From Xanthomonas sp. DAR 34887 (GTDB taxonomy: Bacteria > Pseudomonadota > Gammaproteobacteria > Xanthomonadales > Xanthomonadaceae), in the NCBI RefSeq assembly GCF_041245805.1, contig NZ_CP162490.1:346501-410500 (forward strand): a stretch of DNA of 64,000 nt. Reading direction: 5' to 3'. Below the pieces are notes generated by a model. The model was not told the DNA's origin and did no database searches. It was given only the letters and a program-made list of their open reading frames with translations. Positions 24,735 to 34,010 of the stretch are shown piece by piece (the first letter of the stretch is position 1; every line of letters starts with the position of its first letter). Position numbers and translations under genes: made by a program.

Positions 24735-25826
24735 ATGGCGCCATCTGCCGCACACGACCATGTCCGCCGCTGCAGCGTTCGCCTGCATCCGCCCGGTGGG
24801 CACGAGGTCGCCACGCACGCCTGGATCGCCGCCGAAGTCGCGCGGCTGATGCGTCTGCCGTTGCGGGAGGCTGACCCGGCACAGAGCGGTTTCTACGTGC
24901 CCGACGACACCCTGACCGCAGCGCAGGCGCAGCAGCTGGGCATACGCGCGGCGGCCGACCTGCTTGGTGGCGTGGTCCCGCATGCGTTCGTCGCCACCAA
25001 GGCGATTAGCCATCCGCTGGTCGATCCCGACGCGGCCGCGCCGCAAGGCTGGAACCCTGCGCTAGGCAGCGCATTGGCCGAAGCAACGGTACCCGGCTAC
25101 ACCGCATTCGCGGCGGACGATGCGCGCGCGGCGTATGCACGCCTGTGCGGCGGCGGACAGGTGCGCTTGAAGTTGCCGCATGGCATCGCCGGACGCGGCC
25201 AGCTGTTGCTGCACGACCCGCAGGCATTGGATACCGCACTGGACGCATTGGCGGCGGCGGATCTGGCGCAGCAGGGCGTGGTGCTGGAGCGGCAACTGGA
25301 CCGCTCCACGACCTTCAGTGTCGGCGAAGTGGACTGCGCCGGCATGACCATCGCCTATTACGGCACGCAATCGGTCACCGGCGACGCTGCCGGCCACGAA
25401 ACCTACGGCGGCTCGCAACTGTTCGTGATCCGCGGCACCCTGGACGCGCTGCTCGAACGCACGCTGCCGGCGCCGCAGCGCGCAGCGGTGCTGAAGGCGC
25501 GCCATTACGATCGTTGCATCGCCCACGCCTATCCCGGCTTCTACGCGTCGCGCCGCAATTACGACGTGATCGACGGCATCGCCCAGGACGGGACGCGCAT
25601 GAGCGGAGTGCTGGAGCAATCCTGGCGCGTCGGCGGCGCCACGCCGGCAGAACTGGCCGCGGTCGATGCCTTCCAGCGCGATCCGGCGTTGCACGCGGTG
25701 GTTGCGGCGACGGTCGAGCGCTACGGCGTGCCGGCGTTGCCCGCGGACGCCGAGGTCTATTACATGGGCGAGGATCCGCGCGCGGGCCGCCTGACCAAAT
25801 ACCGCTACGTGAGCGCTGCGGACTGA
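24735..25826 (+). CDS. DUF3182 family protein
   Basis: Protein of 363 residues resembling the DUF3182 family, whose core looks like a degenerate ATP-grasp fold (VRLKLPHGIAGRGQLLL resembles the phosphate-binding strand-loop). The ATG at 24735 follows GGAG. It is separated by only two bases from the following alpha/beta hydrolase gene, so the two are translated from one message. The family has no established function; ATP-grasp enzymes usually ligate carboxylates to amines or thiols, but that is inference only. Confidence 0.75.
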   Translation: MAPSAAHDHVRRCSVRLHPPGGHEVATHAWIAAEVARLMRLPLREADPAQSGFYVPDDTLTAAQAQQLGIRAAADLLGGVVPHAFVATKAISHPLVDPDAAAPQGWNPALGSALAEATVPGYTAFAADDARAAYARLCGGGQVRLKLPHGIAGRGQLLLHDPQALDTALDALAAADLAQQGVVLERQLDRSTTFSVGEVDCAGMTIAYYGTQSVTGDAAGHETYGGSQLFVIRGTLDALLERTLPAPQRAAVLKARHYDRCIAHAYPGFYASRRNYDVIDGIAQDGTRMSGVLEQSWRVGGATPAELAAVDAFQRDPALHAVVAATVERYGVPALPADAEVYYMGEDPRAGRLTKYRYVSAAD

Positions 25827-25828
25827 CG

Positions 25829-26716
25829 ATGGAAACCAAGCTCTCCAGCATCGATATCGCGGTGGACGGCGATGCCTTGAGCGGCACCTTGCTGACCCCG
25901 ACCAACGGCATGCCCGGCGTGCTGTTCGTGCATGGCTGGGGCGGCAACCAGCATCACAACCTGGTGCGCGCGCGCGAAGCGGTCGGTCTGGGCTGCGTGT
26001 GTCTGACCTTCGACCTGCGCGGCCACGAAGGCATGGCGTCGATGCGCGAAACGGTGACGCGCGCGCAGAATCTGGACGACATCAGGGCGGCGTACGATCG
26101 GCTGGTGGATTCGCCGCAGGTGGATCCGGAGTCGATCGCGGTGGTGGGCCTGAGCTACGGCGGCTACCTCGCCTCGCTGCTGACCCTGGAACGGCCGGTG
26201 GAGTGGCTGGCGTTGCGTTCGCCGGCGCTGTACAAGGACGCGCAGTGGGATGACCCGAAGGTGGCGTTGAACCGCGATCCGGACTTGATGCCGTATCGGC
26301 ACCGCGCCATCGCGCCGGAGGACAACATCGCGCTGGCGGCATGCCAGCGCTTTCGTGGCGACGTCTTGCTGGTCGAAGCCGAGCAGGACGTGATCGTGCC
26401 GGGGCAGGTGCTGAAGAATTACGCCGCCGCGTTCTCCAATGCGCGTTCGCTGACCTCGCGGGTGATCAAGGGCGCCGACCACGCGCTGACCCGCAAGGAG
26501 CATCAACTCGAGTACACCCGCTATCTGGTCGACTGGCTCACCGAGATGGTGGTCGGGCGCCGCGTGGCGCTGGCCAAGAACGTGGTCGAACGGCGCAAGC
26601 AGCAACTCAAGAGCACCCAGGGCGATGCCGCGACATCGCCCGGCCAGGGGTCGAAGGAATTCCAGGGCCGCATCGAGGCCAAGGAACGCACCTCCGACGC
26701 CACGCCGTCGCGGTGA
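25829..26716 (+). CDS. Alpha/beta hydrolase
   Basis: Hydrolase of 295 residues. The fold is shown by GVLFVHGWGGNQ (oxyanion region), the nucleophile elbow GLSYGG (serine near residue 111), an acid in LLVEAEQDVIVP and the histidine in IKGADHALT. The charged C-terminal tail (about 30 residues) is extra. It begins 2 bases after the DUF3182 stop and is its operon partner. The substrate is unknown; the domain resembles dienelactone hydrolase/prolyl-oligopeptidase-like esterases. Confidence 0.83.
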   Translation: METKLSSIDIAVDGDALSGTLLTPTNGMPGVLFVHGWGGNQHHNLVRAREAVGLGCVCLTFDLRGHEGMASMRETVTRAQNLDDIRAAYDRLVDSPQVDPESIAVVGLSYGGYLASLLTLERPVEWLALRSPALYKDAQWDDPKVALNRDPDLMPYRHRAIAPEDNIALAACQRFRGDVLLVEAEQDVIVPGQVLKNYAAAFSNARSLTSRVIKGADHALTRKEHQLEYTRYLVDWLTEMVVGRRVALAKNVVERRKQQLKSTQGDAATSPGQGSKEFQGRIEAKERTSDATPSR

Positions 26717-26797
26717 AGCGGCGCCGCGACGACGCGACAATTCGGTCGCGCTGCGGCTTGCAGCGCGACCCCGAACGCATTGCGCTCGCGGATGCCG

Positions 26798-27115
26798 TCA
26801 GTGGCTGCGCCCGGATTGCTCCAGATGGTGCCAGGCGTGGCGGACCAGCCAGCGCGCCTCATCCCACGGCACCGACAGCGACGGCGCCAGATGGTGATAG
26901 GACTCCTGCAGCACGCGGTACAGCTGCGCTTCGCTGGCGCGCGGATAGGCCAGATAGACGTCGTAGCCCATCTTCAGCAGCGAGGCATAGTCAGCGAAGC
27001 CATGGCGGCCGAGCTGGCCATTGGCATGCGCATGTCGCCAGTAGGCCATTTCGGCCTCCAGATCGACGGCGCGACGAGCGTGGGCAGGACGAGCGAGAGC
27101 GGGAGCGGTCTGCAT
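26798..27115 (-). CDS. Hypothetical protein
   Basis: Protein of 105 residues, soluble and helical, rich in His, Trp and Tyr (MAYWRHAHANGQLGRHGF and SVPWDEARWLVRHAWHH). The ATG at 27115 follows AGGAG by 8 bases. No family recognised. Convergent with the hydrolase gene. Confidence 0.65.
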   Translation of the reverse strand: MQTAPALARPAHARRAVDLEAEMAYWRHAHANGQLGRHGFADYASLLKMGYDVYLAYPRASEAQLYRVLQESYHHLAPSLSVPWDEARWLVRHAWHHLEQSGRSH

Positions 27116-27396
27116 GGGTAGGACTCCTCTCGAAGCTACCCCCCTGTCGCTCCGATCCTAGCGGATAGTTGCCGCGATTTGCGCCTACAGCGCGATATCG
27201 TGCGCGAATTGCTGAACCGATAAGCGAGGTGAGCGTACAAACGCCCTGAGGCGTCTGCAGCGCTTGGAGAGGGCGTACCGCTCGAGGCCGCATGCCGCAT
27301 GCCGCGTGCCCGGCGGCGATACGTGATGCGACGGGGCACCAGGCCCGCGTCGCATATCTTGCCCCGCGTCACATGCCGAACATGCAGGCCGCAGCT

Positions 27397-28200
27397 TCAG
27401 TCCCAATCCGGGGCGATACCGGCCGGGTTCGCCAGTCGCTCGCCGCGGTCCAGCGTGGCGATCTGCGCCATGTCCGCTTCCTCCAGGCGCAGCGATTGCG
27501 CGAGCAGATTGCTGGCCAGGTTTTCGCGTTTGGTCGAGGACGGAATCACCGCATACCCTTGCTGCAGCGCCCAGGCCAACGCCACCTGCGCCGGCGTGGC
27601 GGCATGGCGCTTGGCGATGGCGACGATCAGCGGGTCCTGCAGCACCTTGCCGTACGCCAGGGTCATGTAGGAGGTGACGTGGATGCCCTGTTGCTGCAGA
27701 TAGCCGATCAGCGTGCGGTTCTGCAGGTAGGGATGCACTTCGATCTGCTGGGTGGCGATCGCCTCGGCACCGAGGATCGCGATCGCCTGCTCGGTCAAGG
27801 CGATGGTGAAGTTGGACAGGCCGATCTGCCGGGTGAGGCCTTGCCGCTGCGCATCGGCGAGCGCATGCAGATACTCGGTCATCGGCACCGCATCGCGCGG
27901 CGAGGGCCAATGCACCAGGGTCAGGTCCACGTAGTCGCTGCGCAGCTTGTCCAGGCTCTGGCGCAGGCTCGGCAGCAGCTTGTCGGGGGCCAGGTTGTCG
28001 GTCCACACCTTGGTGGTGACGAACAGCTCCGCGCGCGGCACGCCGGAGGCGGCGATGGCCTCGCCGACCTCGGCCTCGTTGCCGTAGATCTGCGCGGTAT
28101 CGATGGCGCGGTAGCCGAGTTCGAGCGCGTTGCGGACCGAGTCGACGACGACCTGGTCCTTGAGCCGGAACGTGCCCAGGCCGAAAGCGGGAATGCTCAT
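27397..28200 (-). CDS. dkgB: 2,5-diketo-D-gluconate reductase B (aldo/keto reductase)
   Basis: NADPH-dependent aldo/keto reductase of 267 residues, the exact length of E. coli DkgB. It is very similar to that protein throughout, for example SIPAFGLGTFRLKD, ALELGYRAIDTAQIYGNE (catalytic Asp and Tyr), VTTKVW (Lys), DLTLVHWPSP (His) and SYMTLAYGKVL. It reduces 2,5-diketogluconate and methylglyoxal-type aldehydes in E. coli. It is divergent from a LysR gene, the same arrangement as E. coli dkgB-yafC. Confidence 0.92.
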   Translation of the reverse strand: MSIPAFGLGTFRLKDQVVVDSVRNALELGYRAIDTAQIYGNEAEVGEAIAASGVPRAELFVTTKVWTDNLAPDKLLPSLRQSLDKLRSDYVDLTLVHWPSPRDAVPMTEYLHALADAQRQGLTRQIGLSNFTIALTEQAIAILGAEAIATQQIEVHPYLQNRTLIGYLQQQGIHVTSYMTLAYGKVLQDPLIVAIAKRHAATPAQVALAWALQQGYAVIPSSTKRENLASNLLAQSLRLEEADMAQIATLDRGERLANPAGIAPDWD

Positions 28201-28485
28201 GCGGTGACTCCTTGCGTGGAAAAGGGGAGAGCGTTGGATTTCAGTATGCGAGCGGCGCGGTCACGCCGGCGTCGCCGCGGCGCGCATCGCACCGGGTTTG
28301 CCGACCGGGAGTGCGCTGAGGAAGGCGCTCACCCGCAGGCGGAGCAAAAGCAGAAGCGCGAACACGACCGAAGAAAACAGGGATGCAGTCTGGACCCGTC
28401 CCCGGCGCCGAAAAACCCATCGCCAGACCAATCACCTTTGCGTTCTGGTCAATAATCGAGGCCCGATTCCGCCATCCGCCTTGCC

Positions 28486-29388
28486 ATGAAGACGACACTG
28501 GACGAACTGCAGGCCTTCATCGCCGTGGTCGACACGCATTCGATCACCGCGGCCGCCGACGCATTGGGGCAGACCGCTTCCGGGGTCAGCCGCGCGCTGG
28601 CGCGGCTGGAAGAGAAGCTGCAGACCACGCTGTTGCGGCGGACCACCCGGCGCCTGGCGCTGACCGAGGAAGGCCAGGTCTTCCTGCAGCGCGCCCGCGA
28701 GATCGTGGCCGCGGTCGAGCAGGCCGAAGAGCAGATGGTCGCGCGCCGCCAACGCCCGGCCGGGCGCCTGCGCGTGGATGCGGCCACGCCGTTCATGCTG
28801 CATGCGATCGTGCCGCACGTGGCCGGCTACCGTGCACGCTATCCGGACGTGGAGCTGGAGCTGACCAGCAACGACGGCATCATCGACCTGCTCGAACGCC
28901 GCACCGACCTGGCGATCCGCATCGGTACGCTGCGCGATTCCAGCCTGCATGCGCGCGCACTGGGCAGCAGCCGCGTGCGCGTGCTGGCCAGTCCAGACTA
29001 TCTGGCCCGGCGCGGCGTGCCGCGCCGCGTGGACGCGCTGGCCGGGCACGACCTGCTCGGGTTCACGCAGCCCGAGTCGCTCAACGAATGGCCGCTGCGC
29101 CGCAGCGATGGCACTGCGCTGCACATCCGCCCGACGCTCGCCTGTTCCAGCGGCGAAACCCTGCGCCAGCTGGCGCTGGCCGGCGAGGGCATCGTCTGCC
29201 TGTCCGATTTCATGACCACGGCCGATCGCCGCGACGGCCGCCTGGTGCAGCTGTTGCCCAAGCAGACGCTGGACGTGCGCCAGCCGATCCACGGCGTCTA
29301 CTACCGCAACACCGCGGTGTCGGTGCGCATCGCCTCGTTTCTGGACTACCTGGCCAACGCGCTGGGGCCGACGCCCTTTACGGCCTAG
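28486..29388 (+). CDS. yafC: LysR family regulator (YafC-like)
   Basis: LysR regulator of 300 residues. The N-terminal winged helix is at about residues 4-62 (HSITAAADALGQTASGVSRALARLEEKL in pieces), followed by the effector domain. Divergence from dkgB mirrors E. coli yafC, which supports orthology and a role in controlling dkgB. The 285-base gap between them contains no obvious long palindrome. Confidence 0.85.
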   Translation: MKTTLDELQAFIAVVDTHSITAAADALGQTASGVSRALARLEEKLQTTLLRRTTRRLALTEEGQVFLQRAREIVAAVEQAEEQMVARRQRPAGRLRVDAATPFMLHAIVPHVAGYRARYPDVELELTSNDGIIDLLERRTDLAIRIGTLRDSSLHARALGSSRVRVLASPDYLARRGVPRRVDALAGHDLLGFTQPESLNEWPLRRSDGTALHIRPTLACSSGETLRQLALAGEGIVCLSDFMTTADRRDGRLVQLLPKQTLDVRQPIHGVYYRNTAVSVRIASFLDYLANALGPTPFTA

Positions 29389-29543
29389 TGCCGCCGCGCG
29401 CCATGCACGCGACGCGGGCGGCGGCGCGGACGGCGGCGCCGAGACCTGGCATGCGGTGCACACGGCACTGCGCGCAGCATTCGCGCGTGCCGGCGAGCAG
29501 GCCCGGCACTGGCGTGGCATCGCCACTGGACGCGCCTTCGGAT

Positions 29544-29564
29544 ATGTAACTATGATGGTTACAT
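29544..29564. promoter_or_regulatory. Palindromic operator/promoter overlapping the rrf2 start codon
   Basis: ATGTAAC - 7 bases - GTTACAT is a perfect inverted repeat. Its spacer contains TATGAT (29551-29556), a good -10 hexamer, and the rrf2 ATG (29563-29565) sits on the right arm, 7 bases after the -10. Transcription would start at or very near the ATG, giving a leaderless message blocked by the bound repressor. Confidence 0.65.
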
Positions 29565-30006
29565 GAAGCGAAACACGCAACTCTCCGACGTCCTGCATTT
29601 GCTGGTCCATATGGCGCAGCACGGCGAACCGATGACTTCCGAGCAGATGGCGGCCTGCCTGCAGAGCCACGCGGTGGTGGTGCGGCGGTTGCTGGCGCGA
29701 CTGCGCGAAGCGCAACTGGTCGATTCCAGCCGCGGCCATGGCGGCGGCTGGCAGTTGGCGCGTGCGCCGGAGGCGATCAGCCTGTACGAGGTCTATGTCG
29801 CCCTGGGCGAACCGCTGCTGCTCGGCCATGGCGTGCGCGGCCCGCATCCGGGCTGCGCGATCGAGCGCGCGGTCAACGATGCGCTCGACGACGGCTATCG
29901 GCAGGCGCAGGCCGCCTTGGCCGCCCAGTTGCAGGCATTGACGCTGCGCAAGCTGGTCCAGCGCGTACAACGCAAGCACAAGCAGGAGAAGACTCATGCA
30001 GCATGA
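29563..30006 (+). CDS. Rrf2 family transcriptional regulator
   Basis: Winged-helix regulator of 147 residues (LVHMAQHGEPMTSEQMAACLQ, then LVDSSRGHGGGWQLAR wing). It lacks the three-cysteine cluster of IscR/NsrR (only isolated cysteines near 33 and 105), so it probably does not bind an Fe-S cluster and resembles YwnA-type redox or ligand sensors. There is no Shine-Dalgarno; the palindrome that overlaps its start suggests autoregulation of a leaderless transcript. It overlaps the flavoprotein gene by 11 bases and probably regulates it. Confidence 0.87.
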   Translation: MKRNTQLSDVLHLLVHMAQHGEPMTSEQMAACLQSHAVVVRRLLARLREAQLVDSSRGHGGGWQLARAPEAISLYEVYVALGEPLLLGHGVRGPHPGCAIERAVNDALDDGYRQAQAALAAQLQALTLRKLVQRVQRKHKQEKTHAA

Positions 30007-30928
30007 CGCAATCGTCATCGGCGGCAGTTTTGCCGGCCTCTCGGCGGCCCTGATGCTGGCGCGCGGGCACCGCAAGGTGCTGGTGGTCGACGCCGGCCTG
30101 CCGCGCAACCGCTACGCCACGCATTCGCATGGCTTGCTGGCGCTGGACGGCCTGCCGGGCAGCGCAGTGCTGGCCCAGGCCAGGACGCAGTTGCTGGCCT
30201 ATCCCACCGTCGAATGGTGGGACGGACAGGTCGAGGATGCCACGGCCTTGCCCGGCGGCTGGGAGGTGGCGCTGGCCGATGGCCGGCGGGCAAGCACGCG
30301 CGGCATGGTGCTGGCGACCGGCGTCGCCGACCAGTTGCCGGACCTGCCGGGCGTGGCCGAGCGCTGGGGGCGCACGGTCATGCACTGCCCCTACTGCCAT
30401 GGCTACGAACTGGGCCGGCAGGCGCGCATCGGCGTGCTCGGCAACGGTACCCACATGTCGGCGGAACAGGCGCTGATGCTGGCCGACTGGGGCCGGGTGA
30501 CATTGTTCGCGCAAGGCATGCCGCTGGACGACGCCGAACTGATGGCCAAGCTGGCCAGACGTGGCGTGCAGCTGGAAACGCGGCGTGCGGTTGCGCTGGA
30601 AGGCGAGGGCACCGCCATCGACGCCATGCGCGTGGACGACGGCGCTCGGGTGGAGATCCAGGCGCTGTTCCTGTCCGCGCCGACACGCATGGCCAGCCCG
30701 CTCGCCGAGCGCCTGGGCTGCCGCTTCGACGAAGGCCCGCTCAGCCCTTATCTGAGCGTGGACGAGAAGAAGCTGACCAGCCTGCCGCGGGTCTACGCGG
30801 CAGGCGACGCGGCGCGCATGCACGGCAACGCGACGCTGGCCTCGGCCGACGGCATGCTGGCCGGCATCGGTCTGCACCATGCATTGATTGCCGAAGACAG
30901 CGGGCAGGACACGGTCGCCGCGGCATAA
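29996..30928 (+). CDS. NAD(P)/FAD-dependent oxidoreductase (thioredoxin reductase-like)
   Basis: Flavoprotein disulfide reductase-like enzyme of 310 residues. The FAD site is IVIGGSFAGLSAALML (residues 6-21), the redox motif is HCPYCHGYE (Cys-x-x-Cys near residue 135), and the second FAD motif is VYAAGDAARMHG. The CPYCHGYE form groups it with GliT-like dithiol oxidases and related bacterial TrxR-like proteins rather than TrxB (CATC). The gene overlaps rrf2 and forms an operon with it. The disulfide substrate is unknown. Confidence 0.87.
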   Translation: MQHDAIVIGGSFAGLSAALMLARGHRKVLVVDAGLPRNRYATHSHGLLALDGLPGSAVLAQARTQLLAYPTVEWWDGQVEDATALPGGWEVALADGRRASTRGMVLATGVADQLPDLPGVAERWGRTVMHCPYCHGYELGRQARIGVLGNGTHMSAEQALMLADWGRVTLFAQGMPLDDAELMAKLARRGVQLETRRAVALEGEGTAIDAMRVDDGARVEIQALFLSAPTRMASPLAERLGCRFDEGPLSPYLSVDEKKLTSLPRVYAAGDAARMHGNATLASADGMLAGIGLHHALIAEDSGQDTVAAA

Positions 30929-30955
30929 AAAAAGGCCGTCCGCGAACGGACGGCC
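30926..30955 (-). terminator. Terminator of the slipin-rtcB operon
   Basis: GGCCGTCCG, loop TTCG on the minus strand, CGGACGGCC, followed on that strand by eight Ts. It lies 43 bases beyond the rtcB stop. The run of As on the plus strand makes it effective mainly for leftward transcription, although it also abuts the end of the rightward flavoprotein gene. Confidence 0.85.
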
Positions 30956-30997
30956 TGCCATTGGCGCATGCGCCGCCGCACATGCGGGTATGCGGCC

Positions 30998-32218
<1,221 letters not shown>

Positions 32219-32274
32219 GTCTTTCATTCCTTCGAGGCCACGCGCGGCGCTTCCTTGCGCCGCGCATGGCGGTC

Positions 32275-33396
32275 CTACTTCATCGTCACCAACTGCTTCA
32301 GCACGCCATCCAGGCCGCCGAACACGGTGAGCTTGTCGATCTTCTCGGTGACCTTCTCCAGCGCCTCCAGCTCCTTCAGCCGCATCAGCACCGGGTTGTC
32401 CTCGATCAGCTTGGCGGTGTTGAGCAGCGAGCGCGTGGCGTTGGCCTCCTCGCGCCGGCGGATCACGTTGGCCTGCGCCGACTTCTCCGCCTGCACCACC
32501 GCGTTGAGGATGTCCTTCATCTCGCCGGGCAGGATCACGTCCTTGACCCCGACGCCCAGCACCTCGATGCCGAAGCCGGCGACCTGCTCGCGCACGTAGC
32601 CGAAGATGTCCGCATCCAGCGACGCCTTGTCGCCCAGCAGTTCGTCCAGCGTCTTCGCCGACACCGCACGGCGCAAGCCGTACTGCAGCTCGCGATACAA
32701 CTGGTCGCCGTACTTGGCCACCCGCGTCCGCGCGGCGACCGGGTCGGCCACGCGCATGCTTGCGGCCAGGTTGACGCGCAGGCTGACCTTGTCGCGGGTC
32801 AACAGCTCCTGCCCGGACACCTCCACCGACTGGATGCGCAGCTCGATCACCTCGGCGACGATGTTCTTGCGGAAGTTCCAGAACGCATAGTGCCCAGGCG
32901 CCAGGGTCTGCTGCAGGCGCCCGTCGACGAACACCAGTCCCGCCGACTCGGCCGGAACATCCAGCGCCACCGCGAAACGCGACAGCAGACCGAGCTGACG
33001 CAGCCGCTGGGCGACATCCGCCGGCACCGCCAGGCTCTCGCCCAGCGGCAGGCGCATCACCTCCACCGCGATCAGCCCGCGCCAGTACAACCGGCGCGTG
33101 CCGGGCGCCAGCACGTCTTCGAGCTTGCCCTGCTTGAACACCAGGCCGACCTCGTCGCTGCCCAGGTCGGCCAGCACGAAGACCTCGTGCAGCTGTGGGT
33201 CCAGGCGTGCGATCAATGCATCGACATCGGTGTCGGCGTATTCCGGCATGGCGATATTGCAGGTCTTCACTTCGATCCGCTGCGACGGGTCGAACAGACG
33301 GTAGACGCCGGGCGCGAGCACGCGCTCGAAACGCCGGTTGCGATACATCAGGCCGCGCTCGCTGTCGCCGATCACGATCCGCTTGGTCCAGAACAT
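32275..33396 (-). CDS. Slipin family SPFH/band-7 protein
   Basis: SPFH (stomatin-like) protein of 373 residues; the band-7 domain spans about 180-350 (GVKDVILPGEMKDILNAVVQAEKSAQANVIRRREE in pieces). Unlike canonical slipins it has no N-terminal hydrophobic hairpin. Instead the N-terminal half carries three copies of a GL(V/M)-x-8-LAPG-x-3-(L/F) motif at about residues 15-35, 84-105 and 153-173. The ATG at 33396 follows AAGGAGAA. It is first in a two-gene operon with rtcB, a partnership seen in several bacteria; a scaffold role in RNA repair is inference. Confidence 0.88.
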   Translation of the reverse strand: MFWTKRIVIGDSERGLMYRNRRFERVLAPGVYRLFDPSQRIEVKTCNIAMPEYADTDVDALIARLDPQLHEVFVLADLGSDEVGLVFKQGKLEDVLAPGTRRLYWRGLIAVEVMRLPLGESLAVPADVAQRLRQLGLLSRFAVALDVPAESAGLVFVDGRLQQTLAPGHYAFWNFRKNIVAEVIELRIQSVEVSGQELLTRDKVSLRVNLAASMRVADPVAARTRVAKYGDQLYRELQYGLRRAVSAKTLDELLGDKASLDADIFGYVREQVAGFGIEVLGVGVKDVILPGEMKDILNAVVQAEKSAQANVIRRREEANATRSLLNTAKLIEDNPVLMRLKELEALEKVTEKIDKLTVFGGLDGVLKQLVTMK

Positions 33397-33767
33397 GGCA
33401 CGTTCTCCTTGTGGCTCTGGTGGTCCGGTCCGGTGGATGAAGTCGCCGCGCCGGACCGACGAGCGCGAGGACGCCGCGTTGCCAGCGCCATGGGCGCGGC
33501 AACGCGGCAGGAGAAGTGCAAGTGCGCGCACGACGTCGTCACGGCGGCCAGCGGGCGCTGTCGGTGCGGAGGCCTGCGCGTGTGGTCGGCATCGCGTTGC
33601 ACTGCGATACGCCCGTCGGCGCAGGCGCGCACGTCCAAGGCGGCGCGGCGGCGGCAGCGACGCTGCGGCGCATGCCGCACGCAACGCCGGTGGCGATGCG
33701 TGCGGCGTGTCCGCGCGGCGCGACTTGCTGGGCTTGCGCCCGGTATTGCACATGACGTGAAAGGTCA
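33397..33767. other. Gap between the tRNA-like genes and slipin
   Basis: 371 bases with no convincing gene on either strand. I looked on the minus strand for a sigma-54 promoter (GG-N10-GC of the RtcR-regulated type) and found none with good spacing. Very GC-rich. Confidence 0.45.
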
Positions 33768-33844
33768 TGGTTCTCGGAGCGGGAATCGAACCCGCAACCC
33801 TCGGATTAAGTTTCCGATGCTCTAACCAATTGAGCTATCCAAAA
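33768..33844 (-). tRNA. tRNA-like RNA 1 (Lys-CTT-like, non-canonical anticodon loop)
   Basis: Folds as a full cloverleaf of 77 bases with encoded CCA. The acceptor TTTTGGA/TCCGAGA has two G-U pairs, the D stem is GCTC/GAGC, the anticodon stem TCGGA/TCCGA is perfect, and the T arm is GCGGG-TTCGAAT-CCCGC. The 7-base anticodon loop is AACTTAA, so the nominal anticodon CTT (Lys) lacks the near-universal U33 and has A at 32. This would impair decoding. It abuts tRNA-like RNA 2 with no spacer. It is upstream of and codirectional with slipin-rtcB, which suggests an RNA with a repair- or sensing-related role. Confidence 0.7.
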
Positions 33845-33911
33845 GCGACGTGCCGGAGTCGAACCGGCGACCAGTGGACAAGCCACCGCTCTACCTCTGA
33901 GCTAACGTCTG
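33845..33911 (-). tRNA. tRNA-like RNA 2 (truncated anticodon arm)
   Basis: A tRNA-shaped RNA of 67 bases. The D arm (GCTC-AGAGGTA-GAGC) and T arm (GCCGG-TTCGACT-CCGGC) are canonical. The acceptor pairs only over five bases (GACGT/ACGTC). The region between the D and T arms is 19 bases instead of about 23: the stem GGTGG/CCACT closes a 5-base loop CTTGT, so there is no normal anticodon. No CCA is encoded; the sequence runs directly into tRNA-like RNA 1. It cannot act as a normal decoding tRNA, so it is either a tRNA pseudogene or a tRNA mimic. Confidence 0.6.
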
Positions 33912-34010
33912 GTGGAACTGCGCGTCCCGGCCGCAGGCATACGCGACGGCAGCGCCGTGCGCACCGGACGGGATGGCATCCCGTACCGCTAGCGGCCATT
34001 AAGTGCAGTT
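33912..34010 (-). ncRNA. Possible third structured RNA module upstream of the tRNA-like pair
   Basis: On the minus strand the segment starts AACTGC (34005-34010) and ends GCAGTT (33916-33921) followed by CCACCA, which runs into tRNA-like RNA 2. The two ends pair over six bases. Inside are a perfect hairpin (ACGGGAT, 3-base loop, ATCCCGT; 33968-33984) and the palindrome CCGCTAGCGG (33986-33995). No tRNA D or T arm is recognisable. It could be a structured leader or a decayed tRNA; weak evidence. Confidence 0.3.

Noticed and set aside
30926..30957. Hairpin as terminator of the rightward flavoprotein gene
   Set aside because: The T run is only on the minus strand, so it mainly serves rtcB; the rightward side has no T run.
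33768..33844. Calling RNA 1 an ordinary tRNA-Lys or tRNA-Leu
   Set aside because: The loop AACTTAA lacks U33 for a CTT reading, and a TAA (Leu) reading would need a broken stem and a long variable arm that is absent.
33397..34010. A sigma-54 (RtcR-type) promoter for the slipin-rtcB locus
   Set aside because: No TGGCAC-N5-TTGC match with acceptable spacing on the minus strand; nearby TGGCAC at 33395 is on the wrong strand.
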